This document shows, piece after piece, positions 1-5,532 of a stretch of 6,675 bases of DNA. The number at the start of each line of letters is the position of its first letter. The first letter of the stretch is position 1. The translations under genes were made by a program, and so were the position numbers. The notes under the pieces are model-generated. The model searched no databases, was not told the DNA's origin, and worked only from the letters and a program-made list of their open reading frames with translations. The DNA comes from Desulfuromonas sp. (GTDB lineage: Bacteria; Desulfobacterota; Desulfuromonadia; Desulfuromonadales; Trichloromonadaceae), in NCBI GenBank assembly GCA_030145265.1, contig JAQYWA010000116.1:1-6675 (forward strand), read 5' to 3'.

Positions 1-665
1 ACACTGCGGGGCGTCAACCGCCCTCCCCGATGGTTGAGAAACAGCGGGTCATCGCCGGCAACCGCCCCTCGCGATTCGAGATAATACTGCAGGGCCCGGA
101 TGGCCGGCTGACCGATGGGAACGATCCGCTCCTTGCTCCCCTTGCCGAGCACCCGCACCAGACCTTCGACCAGATCGACGCTGGCCACGTTCAGACCGGT
201 CAATTCACTGACCCGCAGCCCGCAGGAATAAAAGGTTTCCAAAATGGCCCGGTCGCGCAGGCCGAGCGGATCGCCCTGCTGGGCACTGTCAAGCAGGGCA
301 TAGGCCTCGTCCACCGACAGGGTCTGGGGAAGGTATTTCTCCTGACGCGGAGTGGAAACCAGCTCGCCGGGATTGACCTCAAGCACCCCCTCGCGAACCA
401 GGAAACGGAAGAACGTGCGCAGCGCGGCCAGCTTTCGGCCAATGCTCGATTTCTTGTGGGTTTTGTGCAACTGCGCCAGGTAGCGGCGCAGCACGATCTG
501 GTCTACCCGCCGGATCGACTCGGAACCAGAGCCCGAACCGGCGGGCAGGGTTTCGAGAAACAGGCGGAAGGCTTCAAGGTCGCGCAGGTAAGCGAGCCGG
601 GTATGGGGGGAGACATTGCGTTCGTCGGCCAGGTGCCGATCGAAGCGAGCGATAAGTTCACGCAT
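1..665 (-). CDS. xerC: Tyrosine site-specific recombinase, XerC-like (3' end cut by window edge)
   Basis: Site-specific recombinase of the lambda-integrase family. XerC with XerD resolves chromosome dimers at dif during division, acting on DNA in the cytoplasm. Reading the - strand from ATG at 665 gives 221 residues without a stop. The N-terminal SAM-like DNA-binding domain spans about residues 1-90, with the family-typical ERNVSPHT near 15-22. The catalytic domain follows, with the first catalytic arginine in YSCGLRVSEL (Arg151) and the beta-hairpin lysine in VLGKGSKERIVP (Lys175). These sit three residues later than Arg148 and Lys172 of E. coli XerC. The HxxR box, second His and nucleophilic Tyr must lie past the left edge, so activity cannot be judged. 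The start is supported by an excellent ribosome binding site. A Gly-Ser run (residues 43-48) lies in the N-terminal domain. Family is certain; XerC rather than XerD or another Xer-type integrase is inferred from overall resemblance. Confidence 0.88.
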   Translation of the reverse strand, partial: MRELIARFDRHLADERNVSPHTRLAYLRDLEAFRLFLETLPAGSGSGSESIRRVDQIVLRRYLAQLHKTHKKSSIGRKLAALRTFFRFLVREGVLEVNPGELVSTPRQEKYLPQTLSVDEAYALLDSAQQGDPLGLRDRAILETFYSCGLRVSELTGLNVASVDLVEGLVRVLGKGSKERIVPIGQPAIRALQYYLESRGAVAGDDPLFLNHRGGRLTPRS

Positions 666-668
666 AGG

Positions 669-675
669 ACCTCCC
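669..675 (-). promoter_or_regulatory. Ribosome binding site of the xerC-like gene
   Basis: On the - strand GGGAGGT lies three bases upstream of the ATG at 665 (GGGAGG with a four-base gap). It is a near-perfect anti-Shine-Dalgarno match and fixes the start of the recombinase. Confidence 0.75.
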
Positions 676-774
676 TTCACAATGGCTACAGGTTAGCATA
701 TTCCGCTGTCCCATACTGCACTTTCTGGCGGAAAGCCCCACGTGCAAAAACCGGGATCAGCGATACAATTAGAT

Positions 775-784
775 TTAACGTTAA
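775..784. promoter_or_regulatory. Palindrome TTAACGTTAA at the expected ppc transcription start
   Basis: A perfect 10-base inverted repeat, extendable to the arms GAT/ATC if one unpaired T is allowed (772-786). It begins six bases after the -10-like TACAAT, so it overlaps the likely transcription start of ppc and lies just before its ribosome binding site. That is a plausible place for a repressor operator. A 10-base palindrome in AT-rich intergenic DNA can also arise by chance, and no regulator can be named. Confidence 0.3.
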
Positions 785-800
785 TCAGAAGGAACACGTC

Positions 801-3596
801 ATGCCGACCGAAGAACACTACTGGCACGCTCAAGACCAGATCAGCCGCCTGGGGGAACTGACCACCTGCGACCCGCAGGACAAAGAACTGCCTCTGCGTC
901 GGGATGTTCGCTCGCTGGGCTACCTGCTCGGAACGGTGATCCGGGAACAAGCCGGTCAGAAAACCTTTGCAACCGAAGAGCAGCTCAGGCGCCTGTCCAT
1001 CCGCCACCGGGAACTCGAAAACGCCCTCAGTGTCGAGCAGGCTGATGGCGACGCCGAGCGCGAACTCCTGGGGCAGGCGGCGAGTCTCATCGCCAACATG
1101 AGCGTGGCCGATGCCTACCATGTCACCAAAGCCTTCGCCACCTTTTTCGAACTCACCAATCTGGCGGAGACCCGACACCACAAACGTCGCGGCCTGGCCC
1201 ACCGCGTCAATAAGGTCCCGGAGAAACCGGGGACTATCCGGGCCACCCTGCAAAGGATGAAAGACGCCGGGATTTCAGCCGAACAGACGCTCGACTGGCT
1301 GAACTGTATCGAAGTCACCCCGGTCTTCACCGCCCACCCCACCGAAGTAGCAAGAAGGGTGGTGCTGTTCAAGCGCCGCCGCATCGCCGCCGAACTGGAA
1401 AAAATCGACCGTCTGCCCATTGCCGAAACCGATGTGGCAGGGATCCAGCAGACCATCCTGGCCGAGATCACCGCCCTCTGGCAATCCGATGAAGTACGCC
1501 GAAAAAAACCGGAGGTGCGCGACGAAATCGTCATGGGCCTCGACCATTACTCGGTTTCGCTCTTTTCGCCGATCGCCCCGCTCTACGAATCGATCACCCG
1601 TCATTTCAACGAGGTTTTCCAGAGCGACCTTTCGCCGACGGACATCCCTACGGTGCTGCGCTTCGGCTCGTGGATCGGCGGCGACCGCGACGGCAATCCG
1701 TTCGTCTCCCCGGAAAGCACCCGCGACGCCCTGCAGCAGGCCCGGGAAAAGATTCTGAACAATTATCTCGACTCGCTGGATGAGTTGCGCCAGCTGCTGA
1801 CCCCCTCGACCTACCAGGTCGGCGCCTTTGTGCCGCTGCGGCAGGCCCTGGAAAGCTACGGACACGAATTTCCTGAGGCCATGGGCGAGCTTGACAGCCT
1901 GCCGCAAGGGGAGTTGAATCGCCGCCTGCTGACCCTGATGCGACACCGCCTGCGTCGCACCCTGGCGGCCCCGGGCGCCCCGGATGCCTACCCGAACGAA
2001 GCGGCCTTTGAGCAAGACCTGCAGTTGCTGGACGACAGCCTGCGCGCCTGTGGCGCCCGACGACTGGCCCGTCAACTGATCGAACCGTTGCGCCGGCGCT
2101 TGGCCACCTTCGGCTTCTACCTGCACTCCCTCGATATTCGTCAGCACGCAAAAGTCCATGCCGAAGCCCTGACTGAACTGGCTGTTGGATCCGGGCATGT
2201 AGCGGATCCGAACGATCCGCTGCCAGCACCGCCATCGCAACAGACCGGCTCTCTGCTCGAAACCCTGCGCGCCATCGCCGGTTTGAAAAACGACTTTCCA
2301 CCACAGGCCATCCGCAGTTACATCATCAGCGGCGCCACCTCGGTACAGGACGTGCTGTCGCTGATCTGGCTGATGGAGCTGGGGGGAATTTCCGTCGCCG
2401 CCCGACCGGGAAAGAACGATCCGGGGCTGATGCCGGTCCCCCTGTTCGAATCGATCGAAGACCTGCGCAACGCCCCCGCCATCTGTCGCGACCTCTGGAG
2501 CCGGACCGACTATGCGCCCTATCTTGATTCCTGGGGGCGCTGGCAGGAGGTGATGCTCGGCTACTCCGATTCCAACAAGGACGGCGGCATGCTCACCAGC
2601 AGCTGGGAGATCTTCAAAGCCCACCGGGCCCTGCACCGGGTCGCCGAGGAGTGCGGGATCAAACTGCGCCTCTTTCATGGCCGCGGCGGCACCGTCGGCC
2701 GCGGCGGCGGACCGACCCACCGGGCCATCATCGCCCAGCCGGAAGGGTCATTTACCGGCGCCTTCAAAGTCACCGAACAGGGTGAAGTCATCCATTTCAA
2801 GTACTCGGACCCATCCCTGGCTCAGCGTAATCTCGAGCTGATGATCGCCGCCTCCCTCGAAGCACTGGCCCGCACCGGCCTGGTCGAAACCGCCCCCGAG
2901 AGCGCCTGGGAAGCCGCACTTGAAGAGATGTCGGTCTGCGCCTTCGCCTGCTACCGGGCAAAGATCGCCGAGAACCCGGATATCCTCCCCTACTTTGAAC
3001 AAGCCACCCCGGTGCGCGAATTTGAACTGGCCAAGATCGGTTCGCGGCCGTCACGCCGCAGCAAGGGGCAGAGCCTTGACGACCTGCGCGCCATTCCCTG
3101 GGGCTTCGGCTGGATTCAGAGCCGACTGTTGGTCCCGGCCTGGTTCGGGGTCGGCACCGCCTTTGAAACCTTCGCCGCCAAAGGCGACAACGCGCGCGAG
3201 CTGCTGCGCACCATGATGACACGGTTCCCCTTTTTCTTCGACATGGTGCGCAACGTAGAGATGGCCCTGGCCAAGGTCGATATTCCGCTGGCCCACCACT
3301 ATGCCGGGCTGATCGAGGATACCGAACTGCGCCAACGGGTGCTGCCGATGCTGATCGACGAATTCTTGCGCACTCGGCGCATGATCCTCGAAGTAACCGG
3401 CCAGCAGCGCCTGCTCGAAACCAACCCCGACCTGGCCCACTCGCTGAAACTGCGCAATCCCTACGTCGACCCGATGAGCCTGATTCAGGTCGAGCTGCTG
3501 CGCCGCAAGCGCGCCGGGCAGGGCAGCGACGAACTCGACTACGTGCTGGCCGCCACCATCAACGGCATCTCGGCAGGGCTGAGAAATACCGGGTGA
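801..3596 (+). CDS. ppc: Phosphoenolpyruvate carboxylase
   Basis: Cytoplasmic anaplerotic enzyme that carboxylates phosphoenolpyruvate with bicarbonate to oxaloacetate and phosphate, normally as a homotetramer. The 931-residue product is somewhat longer than E. coli Ppc (883). Both family signatures are intact: VFTAHPTEVARR (175-186, catalytic His179) and VMLGYSDSNKDGG (584-596). Further conserved blocks are GGDRDGNP (293-300), LHSLDIRQHAKVH (441-453) and FHGRGGT (625-631, Arg628). Residues matching the aspartate/malate inhibitor site of the E. coli enzyme are also present: Lys825, Arg885 in LRNPY and Asn929 in the C-terminal RNTG, so feedback inhibition is likely. The plant-type N-terminal phosphorylation motif is absent, as expected for bacteria. 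The ATG at 801 has AGAAGGA seven bases upstream. The frame is open back to position 30, but that part lies antisense to the recombinase gene and lacks family similarity. No clear terminator follows. Confidence 0.97.
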   Translation: MPTEEHYWHAQDQISRLGELTTCDPQDKELPLRRDVRSLGYLLGTVIREQAGQKTFATEEQLRRLSIRHRELENALSVEQADGDAERELLGQAASLIANMSVADAYHVTKAFATFFELTNLAETRHHKRRGLAHRVNKVPEKPGTIRATLQRMKDAGISAEQTLDWLNCIEVTPVFTAHPTEVARRVVLFKRRRIAAELEKIDRLPIAETDVAGIQQTILAEITALWQSDEVRRKKPEVRDEIVMGLDHYSVSLFSPIAPLYESITRHFNEVFQSDLSPTDIPTVLRFGSWIGGDRDGNPFVSPESTRDALQQAREKILNNYLDSLDELRQLLTPSTYQVGAFVPLRQALESYGHEFPEAMGELDSLPQGELNRRLLTLMRHRLRRTLAAPGAPDAYPNEAAFEQDLQLLDDSLRACGARRLARQLIEPLRRRLATFGFYLHSLDIRQHAKVHAEALTELAVGSGHVADPNDPLPAPPSQQTGSLLETLRAIAGLKNDFPPQAIRSYIISGATSVQDVLSLIWLMELGGISVAARPGKNDPGLMPVPLFESIEDLRNAPAICRDLWSRTDYAPYLDSWGRWQEVMLGYSDSNKDGGMLTSSWEIFKAHRALHRVAEECGIKLRLFHGRGGTVGRGGGPTHRAIIAQPEGSFTGAFKVTEQGEVIHFKYSDPSLAQRNLELMIAASLEALARTGLVETAPESAWEAALEEMSVCAFACYRAKIAENPDILPYFEQATPVREFELAKIGSRPSRRSKGQSLDDLRAIPWGFGWIQSRLLVPAWFGVGTAFETFAAKGDNARELLRTMMTRFPFFFDMVRNVEMALAKVDIPLAHHYAGLIEDTELRQRVLPMLIDEFLRTRRMILEVTGQQRLLETNPDLAHSLKLRNPYVDPMSLIQVELLRRKRAGQGSDELDYVLAATINGISAGLRNTG

Positions 3597-3655
3597 CACC
3601 ACGCCAGGTCAGCAGCGGCTGCCGCCTGAACCAAAGCATTTCCTGGGACATGAGC

Positions 3656-3661
3656 TATATT
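3656..3661 (+). promoter_or_regulatory. Weak candidate -10 box upstream of the small zinc-protein gene
   Basis: TATATT lies 27 bases before the ATG at 3683, in the AT-rich tail of the 86-base gap after ppc. The bases 16-18 upstream do not resemble TTGACA, so this may not be a promoter and the gene could be read through from ppc. Confidence 0.25.
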
Positions 3662-3682
3662 TCAAAGTTAAAAGAGGTCATT

Positions 3683-3868
3683 ATGGCAAGCCTGAAAGAT
3701 TGTGAAACTCCCGATTACCACGATATGCACATGTGCAAGCTTCGCAAGAAAGGGCTGATGGAGGAGATCGACCGACGCTCCGCCAACCCTACCGTGGTCT
3801 GCAACAAGTGCGGTGCCCGGGCCAATGAAAACCGCGACCTCTGCCAGCCGCGCCCCTGCCAGCCTTGA
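3683..3868 (+). CDS. Small Cys/His-rich protein, putative zinc-binding
   Basis: A 61-residue protein of unknown function, which I do not assign to a named family. Six cysteines (7, 18, 40, 43, 54, 59) and two histidines (13, 16) are spaced like metal ligands. HMHMC-like HxxHxC occurs at 13-18 and VVCNKCGARA, a knuckle of zinc-ribbon type, at 38-47. The middle (20-32) is charged and probably helical. No signal peptide or membrane segment is visible, so it should be cytoplasmic. The ATG at 3683 is chosen for its clear site GAGG at 3674-3677, five bases away. The frame is also open to a GTG at 3593 that overlaps the ppc stop, and to an ATG at 3650, but neither has a good ribosome binding site. 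It overlaps the next gene by four bases, so the two are probably translated together. Roles such as nucleic acid binding or metal handling are only guesses. Confidence 0.72.
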   Translation: MASLKDCETPDYHDMHMCKLRKKGLMEEIDRRSANPTVVCNKCGARANENRDLCQPRPCQP

Positions 3869-4233
3869 CCGGCACCACGCCCCCCAAACCACAATCGCTA
3901 TCCGAGGCCAGAAGACGTCATGCCGGAAACGGCCGGTGGGATAATTTCGCCCGGCGCATCCTGAATCATCCGGAGATCCGCCGGCAGCTGTGGCAACAGC
4001 AACAGGGGCAATGCGCCCACTGCAGCAAGCCACTGAAACAAGCGCGGATCTCCGTCCACCATCTCAGCTACGAACACTTCTGCGTCACCGACCAGGCGGG
4101 TCCCGTACGGGGCCAGCGCGGCCGATGCCCTCCCTGCCAGAAGTGTAACAGCGTATCCGCCTGCCTCGAACGGCTGGAGGCGCTTTGCCGTCTCTGCCAC
4201 CGCCGTCTGCACCGAGCTAAACCCCAAAAATAG
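3865..4233 (+). CDS. HNH-nuclease-like protein with extra cysteine cluster
   Basis: A 122-residue basic protein resembling HNH endonucleases, which cut DNA with a metal-bound beta-beta-alpha fold. The visible skeleton is CAHC (Cys50, Cys53), then SVHHLSY (His65, His66), then LCRLCHRRLH (Cys108, Cys111, His112, His116), the order expected for a zinc-braced HNH fold. Between the HH and the last CxxC lies a segment with five more cysteines (73, 88, 91, 94, 100), which may form a second metal site. The N-terminal 45 residues are basic with no clear domain. The start is uncertain: the frame has no ATG or GTG after its upstream stop at 3826. TTG at 3865 overlaps the stop of the preceding gene as TTGA, with no obvious ribosome binding site, which suggests translational coupling. 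Whether it is a host nuclease, a mobile-element remnant or a non-catalytic DNA-binding protein cannot be settled here. Confidence 0.72.
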   Translation: MTGTTPPKPQSLSEARRRHAGNGRWDNFARRILNHPEIRRQLWQQQQGQCAHCSKPLKQARISVHHLSYEHFCVTDQAGPVRGQRGRCPPCQKCNSVSACLERLEALCRLCHRRLHRAKPQK

Positions 4234-4258
4234 CGGCGACTTATGCCCCCATTAGGCG

Positions 4259-4287
4259 TTGACGCTCCCCCGCCTGCATGCCATAAT
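4259..4287 (+). promoter_or_regulatory. Sigma-70-type promoter of the hydrolase/yjbQ/DUF362 operon
   Basis: TTGACG (4259-4264) and CATAAT (4282-4287) are separated by exactly 17 bases, each one mismatch from consensus. The predicted transcript would begin near 4294, just before the GGAGGA ribosome binding site at 4301-4306, leaving a very short leader. It lies in the 76-base gap after the HNH-like gene and is the best promoter in the window. Confidence 0.68.
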
Positions 4288-4300
4288 TGCTTCTCCCAAC

Positions 4301-4306
4301 GGAGGA
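4301..4306 (+). promoter_or_regulatory. Ribosome binding site of the alpha/beta hydrolase
   Basis: GGAGGA ends three bases before ATG at 4310. It selects this start over the in-frame upstream TTG at 4259, which is part of the -35 box. Confidence 0.7.
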
Positions 4307-4309
4307 CTT

Positions 4310-5140
4310 ATGTTTATTCTTTTGGCCCTATTAGCCGCCGTGTTCGGAATTTCGGCCGGTTTTGTCGCAAGCAGCAGCCTGTTTGCCTGGTACGAGCAGG
4401 CCAACCGGCAACCGCAGCTGATGACTAAGCGCTTTGCCCTGCAGCGGCTGTGGTTCGCCCTGCGCTTCATGGCCCTGGAAACCGTCTGCCTGTTTGTAAC
4501 GGTACTGCTGCACCCCCTGGGCTGGATGCGCCCGTGGAAACGGAACGTAAACCGGGAAACGGTACCGGTGTTACTGCTGCACGGGCTCTTTCACAACCGG
4601 GCCTGCTGGCTGTGGCTGCGGCTGCGCCTGCTGTTGAGGGGCAATCGCTCACTGCATAGCATCAATCTCCCCCCCTGGAAGGATGTCGAATCTCTCACCG
4701 AACGGGTCGCCAAAAAAGTCGACGAACTGCGCCATGCCAGCGGCGCAACTAAAGTCCATCTGGTCGGCCATTCGATGGGCGGCATCATTGCCCGCAATTA
4801 CCTGCAAATTCGCGGCGGGGCCCAGAAGGTCGACCGCTGCGTACTCATCGCGGCACCCAACAACGGCTCACGGTTGGCCGCGCTGGCCCTGTCGCCGCTG
4901 GCGACCGTCCTGATGCCGGGCTCGGAACTACTGCAGCGTCTGGCGACTGCGCCGATTCCCCCAGAAGCCAGGGTGACCACCATCTACAGCTGCCATGACA
5001 ATATCGTGCTACCACCCGAAAGCTCCCGGCTCAACGGGGCGGAGAACATCGAACTGGCAGGTGTCGGCCACGCGACCCTGCTGTATCATCCCCGAACCCT
5101 GCAAGCGCTCCACACCATCCTGTCAGGAAAGACTCCATGA
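4310..5140 (+). CDS. Membrane-anchored alpha/beta hydrolase, lipase-like
   Basis: A 276-residue serine hydrolase of the alpha/beta fold, probably an esterase or lipase; the substrate is unknown. Residues 2-26 form an uncleaved-looking N-terminal membrane segment and 47-70 a second hydrophobic stretch, so the enzyme is probably held at the inner membrane. The catalytic domain starts near 84. PVLLLHGLF gives the oxyanion HG (91-92), LVGHSMGG the nucleophilic elbow (Ser155), IAAPNNGS (180-187) is typical of lipases, and the triad is completed by Asp230 in SCHDNIV and His254 in GVGHATL. All three triad residues are in the expected order, so it should be active. The start is set by a GGAGGA site and a promoter directly upstream. 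Its stop overlaps the next start as ATGA, making it first gene of a three-gene operon. It resembles the broad triacylglycerol lipase and PGAP1-like group, but membrane lipid, lipoprotein or other ester substrates are all possible. Confidence 0.87.
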   Translation: MFILLALLAAVFGISAGFVASSSLFAWYEQANRQPQLMTKRFALQRLWFALRFMALETVCLFVTVLLHPLGWMRPWKRNVNRETVPVLLLHGLFHNRACWLWLRLRLLLRGNRSLHSINLPPWKDVESLTERVAKKVDELRHASGATKVHLVGHSMGGIIARNYLQIRGGAQKVDRCVLIAAPNNGSRLAALALSPLATVLMPGSELLQRLATAPIPPEARVTTIYSCHDNIVLPPESSRLNGAENIELAGVGHATLLYHPRTLQALHTILSGKTP

Positions 5141-5532
5141 TCACCATCGACGTCTCCAGCCGGCGCCAGGTCGAAATGATCGATGTCACCGAGCAGGTCC
5201 GCGAATCGATCCGCCAGTCGAATATCCAGACCGGCATGGCCGTAATCTTCACCCCGCACACCACGGCCGCCGTGACCATCAACGAAAATGCCGATCCCGA
5301 CGTGGTGAGCGACCTGGTCATGGAACTGAACAAGATCGTTCCCTTCGATGACCACTACCGCCACGCCGAGGGGAACAGCGCGGCGCACCTGAAAAGCAGC
5401 CTGGTCAGCGCCAGCGAAACGATCATCGTCGATGGCGGCGCCCCCGTGCTCGGCACCTGGCAGGGAATCTATTTCTGTGAATTCGACGGACCAAGGCGAC
5501 GCAAGCTGCACATCCAGGTCATCGGCACATGA
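5137..5532 (+). CDS. yjbQ: YjbQ family protein (UPF0047; secondary thiamine-phosphate synthase)
   Basis: A complete 131-residue member of the YjbQ/UPF0047 family, small soluble proteins that form trimers. E. coli YjbQ can weakly substitute for thiamine-phosphate synthase, hence the usual product name; the true role is not settled. All hallmark blocks are present: FTPHTTAAVTINE (38-50), DDHYRHAEGNSAAHLKSSLV (71-90) and LGTWQGIYFCEFDGPR (105-120). His41, His73, His76 and His84 are conserved and probably bind metal or phosphate. Length equals the family norm. The ATG at 5137 overlaps the hydrolase stop (ATGA) and has AGGAAA at 5125-5130, six bases upstream. Its own stop overlaps the DUF362 gene start in the same way, so all three are likely translated from one message. 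No other thiamine gene is in the window. The family call is secure; the thiamine role here is transferred by annotation only. Confidence 0.95.
   Translation: MITIDVSSRRQVEMIDVTEQVRESIRQSNIQTGMAVIFTPHTTAAVTINENADPDVVSDLVMELNKIVPFDDHYRHAEGNSAAHLKSSLVSASETIIVDGGAPVLGTWQGIYFCEFDGPRRRKLHIQVIGT

Larger units (their letters stand above)
666..800. promoter_or_regulatory. Divergent intergenic region between xerC-like gene and ppc
   Basis: This 135-base gap separates two genes transcribed away from each other, so it should hold both promoters. It is more AT-rich than the genes, most clearly at 743-793. On the + strand a -10-like TACAAT lies at 764-769, without a convincing -35 at 16-18 bases. The ppc ribosome binding site AGAAGGA is at 787-793, seven bases before the ATG. 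On the - strand TATGCT (complement of 695-700) is a possible -10 for xerC, again with a poor -35. A search for the GG/GC spacing of a sigma-54 promoter found no match. The promoter assignments are tentative; divergence and ribosome binding sites are seen directly. Confidence 0.55.

Noticed and set aside
721..746. Sigma-54 promoter ahead of ppc
   Set aside because: GG at 727 or 730 is not followed by GC at the required spacing.
30..800. In-frame upstream extension of ppc of 257 codons
   Set aside because: It runs antisense to the clearly conserved recombinase and across the intergenic region, shows no PEPC similarity, and the ATG at 801 has a good ribosome binding site.
2187..2219. Three close GATCCG repeats
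   Set aside because: They lie within the ppc reading frame, encoding a probable variable loop (GSGHVADPNDP), and have irregular spacing; no sign of a repeat element.
1275..2720. 481-codon open frame on the - strand inside ppc
   Set aside because: The protein is rich in Gly, Gln, Arg and Val, as expected for an antisense shadow of a GC-rich gene, with no recognisable domain. The + strand frame is unmistakable PEPC.
3614..3627. Possible hairpin after ppc (GCGG/CCGC) as a terminator
   Set aside because: The stem is only four base pairs and no T-run follows.
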